Shown here: positions 23,889 through 36,837 of the stretch, piece by piece
Numbering within the stretch: the first letter of the stretch is position 1
Layout of the letters: every line of letters starts with the position of its first letter
Source of the DNA: Fomitopsis serialis
Taxonomy: Eukaryota; Basidiomycota; Agaricomycetes; Polyporales; Fomitopsidaceae
Assembly (NCBI RefSeq): GCF_022376445.1
Contig: NW_025955186.1
Coordinates: 1-61,877 of the forward strand
Length of the DNA: 61,877 nt
Reading direction: 5' to 3'
Program-made: the position numbers and the translations under genes
The notes under the pieces: generated by a model
The model's input: only the letters and a program-made list of their open reading frames with translations
Told to the model about the DNA's origin: nothing
Database searches by the model: none

Positions 23889-26341
23889 CTACATCGTCTC
23901 CTTCGTGACTGGCAGCTTGACGGTATAAATCCCAGCAGCCTCTGCACTACTAGCAGGCAGGCGAACCTCCAGCAGTTCGGAGTCGGTATCTGGTTCTTTC
24001 TTGTGCCTAGCAATTGGAACCACTCAGTCCTCACACACCGCGAAATGGATTCATGATAAGAGAAGCTTACGTTACTATGAGGTGCGTCATTGCGGGTGAC
24101 CAAAATTCCAGGTACTTATGCGGGCAGATCTTGCAGGCATACCGACTCGCCTTCTTCCGTCTGTCTGCCTCACAAATCTTTGCCTGCACAACCTCTTCAG
24201 GAGTTGCTAGCCGCAATGGGCCATTTGAGTGGTTGTAGGTGTCACTCCATACCATCTAGTGCGGATTCACTAACATGTAAAGACGCCAAGAGATAAATCA
24301 GACTCACTGCCGCACGCCAAGTCATACTGTGGCCATCGTCCCTCATAAACCTGACATCCAACTCGTCCATCTCTTTCGCCGTCGCCGTCTCTGAATTCTT
24401 GCCACAGAGCTCCATTAGCTGTCGGACTAGCTTAGATGGCTTGCCCGAGACGCGTATGCTGATCGAAATGGCCTGCTCGAAAGGCCAGTCCCATGCGAGT
24501 AGCTTAGAGACATATTCCGCATATGCATCCGCCTTTACTAGCTGGGGTAGATCCCGGTGCAAACAATTGTGCTCCGTGAGGCTTGGGTAGAAAAGACCAG
24601 GGTTGTGGCAATTCGCGGATGTGCAGTGAAACATTGTCGTCGCAAGTTCCAATACATCCACGTCGCCTCGCAAGCCTGCTCTAGTCGAGGTTTTGTCGAC
24701 CTGCACAGATCTAGACGCATTCACCAGTGCACGTAGTTCGCCACGCACACGCGCGTCCCACTGCTTCGCGCGCATTACCACCTTTTTCTCCAATGCCGCG
24801 AGGCTGTCCTTGTTGACTTGCACCTCCACAGGAGCACACATTATCTCGCGGATTTCCGGCATGAGCGCGATGTCGCCGAGTCTGAGTCCGTAGCCCAGTA
24901 CTTCGGGATGTTCCTTGAGATCCAACAGGGTATTTTCCATGGCGTGCCAGCGTCCACTCAGCCTCTGCATCAGTTCGAACGCGAGGCGCTCTTCCCGTAA
25001 TTCCTGCATGCACTTCACCATATCCTTGCGTATGTTTTGCCAAACTGATGTACACACTGATGTCAGTATTGGCGAAGAAGAGCATTTTGGGGTGCGTACT
25101 CCGGTCTGTGAGCTTCTCAGCAACCACAACATGCTCATGTTGATAGAATGGCGCGTTATTGTTCTTCTCGATATAGTCAAGCTCGGGACCCCACCCGAGG
25201 GAGCACAATCTCGACACAATTCTAGATGACGGAATCACTCAATTTGGAATTCACGCCACAGAGCACCGACACGTACTCCTGAAGACGTTCTGCCTTCATC
25301 TCGGCTTGCTCCTTCTTGGTTTGTCTTTCGGCCCAATCGACACAAAGGGAGGCATGCTATGCACCAGAGGTCATAAACGATACGAGGACTGTTGTAAGGA
25401 CGCAAGAACTCAATCCTTACCTTTGCGATCCTCTTCACCCGCAGTATCTCAGTGCCGATAAACAACGCTAAGTCGTGGTCATCATTGGCCTTCACTAGGT
25501 TCTCCCACGTATACATGAGCCTTTTCACCTCAGACCGCAGGTATACCTTGTCAGTTTCGCGGTGCCTACCAATGTAGCACTACAGGAACTGATGATCAGC
25601 ATAGAAAGATGACCATGATGACACTGCGAGCATACCCTATTGAACATATTCGCAGGTACGTTGTCCCATTGATCGTATCTCTCATCAAAATCAGATTGAC
25701 TGCAGGAAACGCTGCCACCACAACATTTGGTTAGTAGCTAGTATATGCTAACGGATTCATGGGATTACTGACTTCTGGGGAAAGCAATCCTTGCAGAAAC
25801 GCGCGTACAATTCCCAGAGCGTGTCTGTAACATTGCCGGTTCCACACGCCTATAGAGTACAACGGAATTACGGTGAGTGACATAGAAACCGCACTGTTAA
25901 GCAGAAATATGACTTACAGTGCAATGTGTCGAGAAGAGGAAAGAAGCCCATGCAGGCTCATTGAGGTGATTAGGACGCGGAGGCAAGTCTTGCACGTTCT
26001 TCAGGGTCTCCTTCCATACGTATGCCGAGCTCTTCATCATCAACAACCCGTGCAGTGGTTTCGACGACCATGATAGGCTGAGCAAGTCTCGTGGATGAAG
26101 ACGCCGGAATATCTGCGCGCATGAAAACGGTTTCCTGAGACCCGCATATGCAGATACCTTGAATACGTACCTCAAACACAACATCAATCGGCATGTCGAG
26201 CATGCCTTTGAGGCCACCGCGACTTCGCCCGCGCGCGGGCTTGCCGCCGCGCTTTCTCTGCGCTCCCACTTTCCGAGTCGTGGTTGAGCTGCCCTTTACA
26301 TCCGCAGACGCAGTTGAGCGTTTGACTTTCTTCGGGAGCAT
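23889..26341 (-). CDS. F-box protein with Cys-rich motifs, tandem copy 1
   Basis: The start MLPKKVKRSTASADVKG leads through a basic linker to the F-box, split by an intron: LDMPIDVVFE then IFRRLHPRDLLSLSWSSKPL. A Cys motif follows (STHCTACGTGNV, then WELYARFCKDCFPQ), then QWDNVPANMFNR, a long helical region (KKEQAEMKAERL), the RLCSLGWGPELDYIEKN block, VWQNIRKDMVKCMQELREER, and a C-terminal region with LDVRFMRDDGHSMTWRAA. The last exons hold ACKICPHKYLEFW and end VKLPVTKETM, TAG at 23889-23891. About ten exons, all in phase where checked. F-box proteins of this type are expanded in Agaricomycetes and would link targets to SCF ubiquitin ligases via Skp1. Targets are unknown. The Cys pairs may bind zinc. 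Confidence 0.75.
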
Positions 26342-26796
26342 TCCGGTGTAGCTGGTTCAAGAATGGTCGGTGAACGTAACGTTGGAACGTAAATAGAAGC
26401 CAGAGCAAATAACTTGTCGATGTTCTGCTTCAAGTCGTTCATTGCGACGCGCAACAGTCCGCGTTTCAGTTGGCGCCTTGGCCACAGAGCCACACGGTCA
26501 CGCGATTGACACATGGTGAACGCGGTTGTGGCAACTATCATAGTTACTAATATAGACTCTCGGTGAGAAAGGTCAACTAGCAAGAACAGTTGTGCGGAAC
26601 ATATGGGGGACTTCAAGCTTCAAGCTTCAAGATTCGGTAGCATGCATTGAATGTGTACATCCGATCAGTGTCCATACACGGTCATTGACTTCGCTGTCGT
26701 TTTCGTCAATGTCAAAGCCAATAGCAGGGTGATGCCGGAGAATGTCGAGAAAGATGACTCGGAACTTGAAGAACAAAAACAGTGAAACTACACTGT
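26342..26796. promoter_or_regulatory. Promoter of F-box copy 1 and 3' flank of copy 2
   Basis: Near 26500-26545 the block GACACATGGTGAACGCGGTT followed by GTGGCAACT closely matches GACACGTGATGCAACGCGGT plus GTGGCAACT at 29294-29323, upstream of copy 2. The conserved block lies 160-205 bp upstream of both starts. A tandem CAAGCTT repeat occurs near 26610-26625. Confidence 0.5.
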
Positions 26797-29121
26797 CTAG
26801 TGGCCTTGCAGCTTCACCTGATAGACACCGTTAGCCTCCAGACTATCAAGTGCCCCGGATTGTAGTAGACTCTCCGAGCGCGCTGCAAGGGTCGGCACTC
26901 TGATGTCGTTCCTACGTAGTGATCGGTCAGTTCATTTAAGCTGTTCGATGTCCAACACAGACTAGTACTTACTTTATCCTGGGGACCAACCAGGATTTTC
27001 GCGCCTGAATCCCCAATTCGTGTTCCTTGGCGTCGGCAACCTCATAGGAAGTCGCGAGACGCCAGCTCTTGATGCTGCTCGGACGTGTTTGATGGAACAT
27101 CTGACGACCGATGTTCGACGTTCAGTGTTCAAAAAACTCGAAGTGAAGAATTGATGAATACCGCAGATCGCCAGGTCATGACATCCTCATTGTTTCTCAC
27201 GAAACGCACATCCAGTGCATCCATTTCCTTCGCAGTTACCACCTTTGGGTCCATGCCGCAAAGCTCTATCAGCTTGAGAGCATCAGCAGATGGCGCAGAT
27301 ACACCGAGTCTGTCGAAGCAGATGGCCAATAGATGGCCGTGGTTTTTGAACTTTTTGGAGAGGAATTGGCCGTATACGTCATCGTGTCCTCGTTGGAATA
27401 GTGGAGCACGCAGACATGCATGTGCGAGAGCACCTGGATAATACAGGCGGTGGTTGCAGATGAGGCAGCGGAAGCTCGTCGTTGCCAGCTCTAATGGGTC
27501 CACAGTGTTTCGTGTGTCTGCCGCGGTGAGCTTTGCGGCCGAGCCGCCAGACTGGCGCGGCGTGAGCAGACCACGCAGGTCATTGCTGACATATGACACC
27601 CATTCCTCGACCACCTGGCCCATACATCCTCGCAGCGCCGTGAAGTTGGTAAAGTTGACTTCCTCGTTCTCGGGAGCGCACATGATCTGGCGGATTTGCG
27701 GCGAAAGCGCGATGTCGCCTAAGCCGAGGCAGTAAACCTGCGCCTTTGAATGCTGTACGAGTTCCTCGCGGGCAAATTCCAAGTCTGGCCAGCGTTTGGG
27801 CAGACTGTATCTCAATTCGTGCTCGAGACGCTCTTGCCTGGTCTGTTGCATGCACTTGACCATGTCCTCGCGCATGTTCTGCCAAGCTAGGCAGGTTCAT
27901 CGAAGTCAGTGTGAATACACATGTTCGTAGGAGAGGGCGAGCAAATGACATACCACGGTCTGAGAGCCTCCTCGCCGCACGCATCTGTTCGTGCTTCCTT
28001 ATCGGTGCATAATCCTTTCGCTGTAAGTAATCGAGCTCGGGGCCCCACCCGATACCTCGCAGCCTAGAAATAACACTACCGTTCATGGCAATCAGTCTGG
28101 AAATGATGTTTGTGTATTTTGCCCCATCTGCTTACTCTTCAAGGCGCAACTGGACTTGTCTGTCAGCCCAATCACAACAGAGCGTGACATGCTGCCAGTG
28201 TGTATTGTAGTAGGAAGTGATTATTGAAAAGTGAGCTACGATTAAACATCACATAGATCAGATGGCCTACCTTCTCGACTTTCTGTACCTGCAAAATCCG
28301 TCTGCCGATAAACATCGCCAGTTTGTCTTCGTTGTCGATCTTTACGAGCTTCTCCCAGTTGTCTAAGATACCCTGTACTTCAGACCTCAAGAGAAATCCT
28401 GGGTAATCACTTTTGGGATAGTGACTCTATCGGATGCAAGGGTGGGTCAGGATGACTGTCATCTCGGTGACAGGGACGCACATTAAACATGTTGAATGCC
28501 GCCTTTCTCCTGGAGTGCGCGATCATAACTGTCTTCGTCCATGAGCCTGTTCAAAAGGAGACGCAAGAAGGTGAGGCAGAATTATTGTGATTGAATAATA
28601 CCACATTTACTTCGTACTGCTACATTGCTTACAAAAACGGGCGTAAAATTCCCATATTGGCACCGGAATGGATCCCGTTCCACATGACTGACATTCAGCG
28701 AATGTTGACATCAACTGGCAATAATGGAAGTGAAGCCATCACTCGCCGAGCAATGCGACGAGAACAATAGAGAAATCCATGCGGGCTCAATCAAGTGCTC
28801 TGGACGCGGAGGCAGGTCTTGGACACTGCTCAGCGATGCTTTCCATATAAAAGCTGAGCTTTTCTTCATGAGAAACGCGTGGAATGACTTTGAGCTCCAT
28901 GAGAGCCTCAGCAAGTCGCGCGGGTGAAGACGCTGCATGATCTACATGCGCAACGTGAGTTCATATACCGAGGATAAATGACCATTACTCACTTCGTAGA
29001 GAATATCCGTTGGCATGACTTTGAAACCGCCATGCGTGCGCCTCCGTACGGTGCCGCCATTGGCACCCTTCACAGGCACTGAGTCGGATGCAGCTGTTCG
29101 TTTGGTTTTTCTGGCGTGCAT
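26797..29121 (-). CDS. F-box protein with Cys-rich motifs, tandem copy 2
   Basis: The start MHARKTKRTAASDSVPVKG at 29121 leads to the F-box (MPTDILYE then IMQRLHPRDLLRLSWSSKSF). The following blocks mirror copy 1: LPPRPEHLIEPAWISLLFSS, CQSCGTGS, WEFYARFCKQC, GIGWGPELDYLQRK, MREDMVKCMQQTRQERL, GLGDIALSPQIRQIMCAP, FRCLICNHRLYYPGALAHAC, MDALDVRFVRNNEDVMTWRS. The last exon ends GVYQVKLQGH with a stop at 26797-26799. Gene length, exon order and motifs match copy 1, but residues differ widely, so the duplication is old and both copies seem kept under selection. Compared with copy 1, the C-terminal CxxC knuckle is not evident. Function as for copy 1: probable SCF substrate receptor, target unknown. 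Confidence 0.72.
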
Positions 29122-29270
29122 GTCGAGGTTATATACGTTTAGATGAGAGCAAATCGGCGAGACAAGAGGGAGAAGATGGCCAGCCTGGGGCAGACGAACT
29201 TGAAGAGTACTCAGGCTGTCTACTCAAGTCTCAGCAGGTCGTCACAGTCAACTTGAGCGCAGCGTCACAC

Positions 29271-29330
29271 GACGCGACGCGGTCGCGTCTTTGACACGTG
29301 ATGCAACGCGGTTGTGGCAACTCTGGAATT
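29271..29330 (+). promoter_or_regulatory. GACGCG and GTGGCAACT modules upstream of F-box copy 2
   Basis: GACGCGACGCG at 29271-29281 is followed by CACGTG (29297-29302), AACGCGG and GTGGCAACT at 29315-29323. The GACGCG run also precedes the DUF6697-like genes; the GTGGCAAC module precedes both F-box genes and the DUF6697-like gene. CACGTG is a perfect E-box. Confidence 0.45.
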
Positions 29331-32300
29331 GCCACCTCGCCGCAAAAGGACGCGGCTCTCGAACGTTCGGACACCTATGTATGTGCTGGGGCCACTGATA
29401 CTCCCATGCTCCTGCGAACCCGCTCACCACACATCTGGTCATAATCCAACGGAGGAAGGGTAGGCGCCTTGTCATGTACCAGATCTAGCCTAGCCAGGGC
29501 TTCGACGGTCCCTGCCAGGCAACGTCGCAGCCATGTGTGTACGGCCTTTCCTTCGTCCGTCTTCCTGACAGTGACGTAGTTCACGGCTGATCTCATAGCT
29601 CAGACAATCGGGGACACGTCCGCGACGTTATAAGGCGGTTTCAGCATCCAGCTGTACGTTGGATCTTCGGCTGCGCACGTACAGCATCTTACCTCTCACC
29701 GTCAACACTCGACGAGGGAATTTCCGTCTATCGCCTGTAATATGCAACAAGGCGCGCAAAGCTGGTGACTACATGCAGGATTCATGGCATGAAGGTGCGT
29801 CGTCCAACACTACATGACGAGGGCCTATGGGCCGAGTGGCTGTCGCTATTGCGGCACTGGACGATCTCGCTCTCGCTGAATCCACGTTCATAGCTTACCC
29901 CAGTACCGTTTCTTCCCCACGACCTGCCGAGGCCTCGAGCTGTTCGCTTCGATCAGCGCTGGTTTCGCAGGACTACTCGACTCCGGGTCGATGATGACGT
30001 CGCGTCTATCATCCCGTGCCGTTGGCCCAGTGGCTTCCGCACACAATACCTAAGTTACACACAACTCAGAACTCGCAAATCGGCCTCAACTACGGTCTTA
30101 CCTCTGGCGCGAGATTGTAGGATGCGGTACAGTACACTGCCAAGTGAGTGTTCCAAGCGGTTCAATAAAGTTCATCTAACGCTCTCCGCTGTACTGCTCT
30201 CACACCGGAGCAATGGGTCCTGCCAGGTGCTTCCTACTCAGCGTCTTCGTCGCCTAGGCCTCTGCTTGCATACCGGGTGCACGCTGGGTACACTCTCACG
30301 ATCATCGTCTGACGTCGACCATGCAAGCGAGTATCGCTAGATAGAAGATTCTGGACCATCGCGGTATGTCATATATATAATTTCCCGCCGACGTCATTGC
30401 TACATGTCTTCGCCATATGAAGCTCACTTCCGTGCAAATGTTCGAGGTAGAATCCAAACGCATTCGCAGCGCCGGAGAGCTCGAGGTGTCGTTGGTCCTC
30501 GATTTAGTCTTCCTGCGCATTGCACCAGACTCGCTCGTCATAATACATGGCTCCGCCGTGCGTTGTTCCGATGTCGTCCTGTATGTGTTCGAGGCTGATC
30601 AGGGCAAACTTCAGTTTCGAAGTATTTCCAGACGTCTGTACGAGGAGTGTCCGGTCGTTCAACGTTCAGCGCTCAGCCTCAACCCGCCTATCGACGCAGA
30701 TGATCTCGTAACAAGAGGCTGCTGGTCATCGGTTCCTCGTATTCTGCTTTCGCGCGCCAATACTCCTGCCAAAACCATACTTATTGTGCGCTGCCGCCAG
30801 AGGGAGCTGCGCGTACTCACTGCGAGCGAGCCTATGTACTCTAACAGCGCTCCGATATCATGAGATGTCGTGAGGACCAGGCGCCTGACATTGTTGCATT
30901 GCGTATCTCTACATGGTGAGCTCTCGAGTCTTCCGCAGAGGTGGTAATCAATTGAGATCTGATAACGTTTTCTGTCATGCTAGCACTTATTGGCGTTCTC
31001 AGCCTCATTGAGAATGTATATCTTCCTGCCCGCGAACGTCTGTCCTTCATCAAGTTTCGTAGGTGTTCCACTGTTCACACCAAATCTCTGAGAAGCCCCC
31101 TGACCATGCCGAACGGGCGATTGACTTGCGTTTCGTGTCAAATGATGGCACGAGCACTGCAGTTACTGCCAGGACTATCCACCCCGCCAACACCAGGACT
31201 TGCGCCCACTCACATATTGGATGAATAGACTGTATCTGCTGTGCGCTAATCGGGGCGCGTCCTCGACGTCACTGACGGCCCTTCTACTTACCAAAAGTAC
31301 TCAGTTCACTCGGTACGGAGTTCATCAGTCGAATCGTTGTAGCGCTATGTTCGGCATTGACACGGCACTGCATTCGTTACTACAGTTTGATGGGTCCCCC
31401 TCGTGGTTCGTGTCGAAGAGAAGCGCGAATGTGGTCTGGATTCGTTCATTATAGCACAGCGCTTCTCAAGAGTTCGCTGTCGGTAAGTCACCTTCTACTT
31501 ACAGTCCCATCTGGCGGTAAGTATGTGTGGAATCGGAGTCTAAGCTCGGCCTCGGTATCGAGCTTAGTCACAGCGACTTCTTTCATACCACGTACTTACT
31601 TACCGCAAGTCGATTACTGCGAATGCTGCTGATGCCTCTCAGCTGCGCAGTGCTTTGTAGTGACCGTTGGCGGCCGTTGCGTATTCCCGCTCATCGCACC
31701 GGGGTTTGCTACCGGCGGCCACATGTGCGTTGTCAGACGCGTTCATGTGCGACATTGGTCAGTACGGCCTGTTTGAATTTTCTAGCCCATGACAGCCTGA
31801 CCTTGTAGATTTGCTGGTACTCAGAACCCCTGGTCGAGAAGAAGCTCGAGAGCGTTGGACCCCACGCTGTCGGACAATCTTACGGCATGCAAAATGAGCG
31901 ACACGGGTGCTGTACTGCCTTCGTAGGTGCCGCCGCGATCGACCACAAGACTTCTCGTCGCTCGGCGGATTCATGTTGTCGGCGTTGCTCATAATGGACA
32001 TCTACGTGAGATGACGGGCAGGGATAGCGGCACACGTCGCTCAAAATTCAAGCCCCATCCGTGCAAGACATGTGGCCCGGCGGATGCGTGGTCGCGTTCA
32101 ATTTGGAGCAACCGTACATTCACAGGACAGTCGAGGGGCCGTCAGCAGGCACTTGGCAATCGGTGTCACCGAAGCTGACGGAGTCTTCTGGCCACTGTGC
32201 GCGAGAGATGCAGCCAATGGCACCGCTCCCGTTGCACACGCATCAAGCTGTGCACCGATCCCAACATTCCCGCGATTCAGGCCCGACGGAGCCTCTTGCG

Positions 32301-34187
32301 CACTATAGACCACGATATATGTGACCTACGCCTTCGTCTTGCGTGGATATTCACCGACGGTGTTTCGGGATGCTCTTGCGTTCCATGTTGGTGAGTGAAC
32401 TGGCACTGGCAGGTCTGCGCGGTCTACTCACGGCACTCGGAGCCAGGTCACCCTCAGGCATGTGATGTCAGTCTCGAGAACAAGACAGAGGTGTCAGCTG
32501 CATCCCTGGCTCTTATGTCGAGCCACCGGATTACGTCCTCCCTCGGACCTCGGGGTCAGACATTCGGATCTCATACGGGCTTCTGCGTCCCAGACAGCTT
32601 CCAGGTCGCCGGAGGCACATCAAGGTCCGCTGCACCTGCGGACGCATCGTACTTAACCATTGAAAGATCACAGGAACATACCATATACGATCAAAGCAGG
32701 CAACTCGCCGGTATCAGATACAAGCCACATGCAGTATCGCTGGACGAGTTGTTTTCGCGGACAGAGGCAGTTGACCAGGCAGGCACGCGGACCACCACCC
32801 CGAGCCATCGAGCAGCACAAGTGGCCCCGCGGCTAACCTGTGACATCGCAGGGATCCGCAAACACCAGGGCCGTGCCAGTTCTCAGAACCTGCTGGAACT
32901 GCACGTCGTGTCCGCAAAAGGCCCATCATGCATGTCGATCGCTATCGGCCGGCCGTGCTGGCTTGGCCGCCTCGCGAAGCGTGCAAAGTCGCTGAGCACC
33001 GGGGCTACCCCCCGATAGGACCCATCGTGCACGGGTGGACGGCCGCTCCAGCTTCTCCCCTCCAGAAGGCTCCGTCCACGTTCCGCGCCGTCCGCGCTTC
33101 TGTCCTCACAAGGCGTCGTGCATACCATTCACAGTGTAGGTTTACAGTTCTTCGCGCATGCACGCTGCGTATCGTTTACAGTTCACAACGAATGTCCGTG
33201 ACGAGCGGTCCCTCGGAGGGACGCAAACCGCGTACTATAACTGTACAGAGAAGACGGGTGTGGGGATACGGACATTAACAAGGAGCTCGTACTATACAGT
33301 AGACAGACCGCCGATGTCAGCTGCCCGACCCCATTACGTGCAGGACTGGTCGAGCGCGCCGTCGACGGCTGGGAATCTTTAAAAAGTCTATGAAACCATG
33401 ATGCGGAAGGTCCTCAGCGTATGCGTGATGTCTAATGTGGATTTCCAGAGAACAGCGAGCAGACGACGACAAATGCAGTGCGAGAGGACAGACACAAACA
33501 AATAGACAGGGACGAAAACAGACACAAGGACGGAGCAGAAACGATGAGACGGCCAGACAGAGGAGACGACGATACTACCCGAAGTAAATGTATCATAAGT
33601 CATGAGAGAGACGTGCATGGGTGGTGATGATTACTGAACATTCGGACCTGCGAGCATGAGATCCGGGCGGGGTGGACCAAGCCGCCCCAGCCAATCCGTC
33701 CTTTCCGAGCGCGAACCGAGCCCGCGTGGGGCGACTGTGGAAGATGCTGATGAAAGGAACTGATAAAAATTGCTGACGTGCCGAGTGAACTGAAATGCAT
33801 GTGGAATGACAGGAAACGGGACGAGACCAACGCGATCGGGGTCGGTGGTGATCTGGACGTGGATTCGTTTTGTGTGGTCGGTAGGCGCTGTGCTCGGGAT
33901 TACGCGGGGTCGGCGGGGTGAGAGGGCGGTGCGGTGTCTGAGCACTATCCAAGCACTGGCGTGTGGGTGGGCAAGCGAGCAGCAGAATCGAGATGGACAA
34001 TACGCGAGCACTGGTGTACGTGTCGCCACACTGAAGTACGCACACTCCGGCTTCCGGGCCAGGAGAGGTACGCACTTCTGCGGCGTGAGGTGCAAAAGTG
34101 AAGCCTTGAACAGCCAGAAACGATGCAGGGTGGATGAACTGGAAATGGGGGATGGGGGACAATGCAACGAAGCGGTGGGACAGGGAG
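29331..34187. other. Gene-poor region, nothing recognised
   Basis: Nearly 4.9 kb carry only short open frames on both strands, without domains, consistent splice patterns or visible terminal repeats. The frame at 30417-30863 (147 codons, plus strand) is the longest but has unremarkable composition and no family I know. 33400-34187 is the 3' flank of the following minus-strand gene. This may be old degraded sequence or contain non-coding transcripts. Confidence 0.45.
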
Positions 34188-36331
34188 TCAAGCAGCGAGG
34201 ACATCGCCAGCAGCGTTTGCGCCAGCGTCGCCGACTATGGTTTCGGCGTCGCTCATCCCCGTCGCGTCCGACATGATGCTCTTCGCCTTGTGCACCGCGA
34301 ACTTTGGGGAGTGCCGTCTCTGCTCCAAAGCACGTGATCAGCAAACCCAGCATACACCCACAAACCAAGCTCGAAACACGCACCGACTTGCGCTCTTTGT
34401 GTCCTGGGGACGTCCGGTCCTTGTCGCGCTCCCGGTGCTCCTTCTCCTTCGGGCTCGTCCGCCCGCTGCGCTTGGGTGATGTGCGCCCGCGCTCCTCCGC
34501 CACGGGCGACGACCGACGACTGCCACGGTCGCGGTCCTTCCCCTTCTTCTCTTCTCTCTGCTTCTCCTTTTCCTTCCCCTTCTTCTCCTCCTTCTCGCGC
34601 TCCGCAGCGACATACCGCACGTGGTCCTCGTCGCGCTCGCGATGCGCCGCGACGAGCCCCGCAATATGCTTCTTCTCCGCCTGGCGCTGCTCCCGCTGTT
34701 CGTAGTGGTGCCGCTCCTTCACCTTCTCTACCTCGACCGCTCGCTGGATCTCCTCCGGCGCTCTCTCGGCTTCAGCAGCTGCCTCGACCACAGTCACAGC
34801 CGCGAGAGCCTCCTTGACCTCCATCGGCGCCTCCTCCTCCTCCTCTTCCTTCCCGAGCTCGATATCTTGTTCCGGCGGGCTCGGCGTCCCACCCCGTCTC
34901 CGCGAACCCAGCGCAGGCATGAACATATCCATGTTCGTCATCGTCCACGCAAACCCAGGCTCGTACAGCTCCGCGAAGCTCAGCGCGTGCGTGTCCTCCG
35001 CCGCCCGCGCGTGGTGCTGCACGACGTGCGCGGAGACGTTCACGCGTTCCTGCGTGCGTTCCGCGAGGAGGCCCGCGATCCGGTCGTCCGTGCGCTTCTC
35101 GCGGTCCTTGTCCTTCGCGCGGATCTTGGGCTTCGTCGATCGCGCGTTCCGCGCAGCGTTGCTCGACAGCTCGGGCGAGTCGTCCCTGCTCGAGTGCGCG
35201 CTGGCGACCCTCGACGAGTCCGGTGTCCGGCTGCTCAGCGAGGACGGTGTCCGTGGGAACGGATACTCGGCCAGCATCTCGGACGCGTCGCGCTCGCGGT
35301 CCTTGCCCTTCTCCAGTGCGCGCCGTGCCTCGGGGGAGGAGGCGAAGCTCGTGGTCGAGAGCGACATCGACCGGGACGGCACGATAGACGGGGCGGCGGA
35401 TATCGCTGTCGAATCGGACGAGCTGAACAGTGGTGGGGAGAGCGACGATCGGCTTGTGGAGGGAACACCGAGTCCCACTGCGGCCGCCGCGTCGCCCTCG
35501 CTCATGCTCCTGCCCTGGAAGGTGTTCATGCCTGTAGGGACGCTCGGGTGGGCGGCGAGGGGAGAGGTCGGGGAGGGTTTCTGGCCGTGCGGCCACTTCT
35601 GGTACTCCCACATGCTGAGTTTCTGGACGGCGCTCGGGGCACGAAGACGATCGGCGGGAAGGGCGGCGGGTCCGTGGGCGTGAGCTGGGCAGCCCGGTTA
35701 GAGAGTGACGCGCTACAGAGCGGCAGCATACACGCACCTGCACGGACGCGGTGCCCATGTAGTTACTCGGGCCGGGGATCTCCTGCCAGTCCGGAGAGCT
35801 CGCGGGGCTGGGCGTCGCGCTGCTGCCGTTGAGGGAGCCGACGGAGCTGGCGAGATGGACGAAGCCGGCGGCGCGCATGTTGGGGCCGAGGATCCTGCGC
35901 GAGTCCATGGCACCCTCGCGGTGGCGGGCGAGCTGGGTCGCGGAGAGGGCGGCCGGGGCGCGATGGCTGCGGACGGTGCCCCCGGAGGTCGTCGAAGCCG
36001 ACGCGGTGGGCGACCTGGAGCGGCGGCGCCTGACGGGCGGGGGCGGGGGCGGGCTGATGGCGTGGGTGCTGGAGCTGGCGGACGAGAGCGCAAAGGGCGG
36101 GGCGAGAGGCGTGTGCTTGGTGCGGGATGAGGTGAAGACGAAAGAGGTGGATCCGCCGCCGGGGCTGGTGGGCGAGGACGCGGGGCGGTAGACGAGGGGC
36201 GCGGGGAGGGGCTTGGGCCTGCAGTCGTCGAGATTGAGCGGGGGCGGGGGTGGGCTCTTGCGCTGGGGCGACCGGGGTGGTGGAGCAGCGACGAACGCTG
36301 CTGAGCTTGGCCCGGCGGCGAAGGAGCTCAT
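34188..36331 (-). CDS. Low-complexity Ser/Pro and Lys/Glu-rich protein, unrecognised
   Basis: Three exons (36331-35767, 35684-34384, 34322-34188) give 666 residues in phase. The first donor is GTAACT, chosen because it alone keeps phase into the conserved-looking LSMWEYQKWPHGQKPSP block. Residues 1-190 are Pro/Ser-rich with basic spots (PPVRRRRSRSPT). The middle is Ser-rich, then KIRAKDKDREKRTDDRIAGL, then FAELYEPGFAWTMTNMDMFM, which looks like a folded motif. The rest is a long charged coiled coil (YVAAEREKEEKKGKEKEKQR) with repeated RTSPK-type motifs. The last exon ends FAVHKAKSIMSDATGMSD and a short Ala-rich tail. I do not recognise the family. The SP/RTSP repeats suggest phosphorylation. 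It is divergent from the aldehyde dehydrogenase gene. Confidence 0.65.
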
Positions 36332-36837
36332 CGTGGGCTGTGGCTCTCAGACGAGCGTTGCCGGTCGCGCGGTGGGGAGGGGGAGGGCGGGCGACGACGG
36401 GGCGTGCGTCATGCAGGCGTGCGGGGGAGTGAGAGTCAGTTGAGCCCAGCGCGGGATGGACGGTGGATGAGTGCGGAGGGAGGGCAGCAGGCGTCTCCGC
36501 GTCCTCTTTTGAGAAAACGGCGTCCGTGTCTGCGCTGCAGAACGTGTGGGAGGAGGAGGCACGTTGGCTCCCCGGGGTCCTGTGTGACGCGCTCGCGCAC
36601 AACGCGCGCAACCAACCCGGGGCTCCGGACCAGGCTCCGTGCCAGTCCAGACTCGCCCACCACGCGTCGCACGTGAGCGGCGCGTTCTATCTTATCTGCG
36701 CGACGCTCCCGTTCGGGCGCACGCGTCCATATATGCTCCCAGCTTCGCGCGCGCCCCTGCTCTGCTATCGCTCTCTGCATCGTCCTGCTGCTCGGACGCC
36801 CCATCGGACGACCACTTTCCTGCGACTACTAGCGACC
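36332..36837. promoter_or_regulatory. Divergent promoter region, 34188-36331 gene / aldehyde dehydrogenase
   Basis: 506 bp separate the starts. CATATATGC at about 36729-36737 lies about 100 bp upstream of the ALDH ATG at 36838 and can act as its TATA element. Confidence 0.5.

Noticed and set aside
30417..30863. Plus-strand open frame of 148 codons in the gene-poor region
   Set aside because: No domain, no neighbouring exons and no conserved-looking motifs; length is within chance for this base composition.
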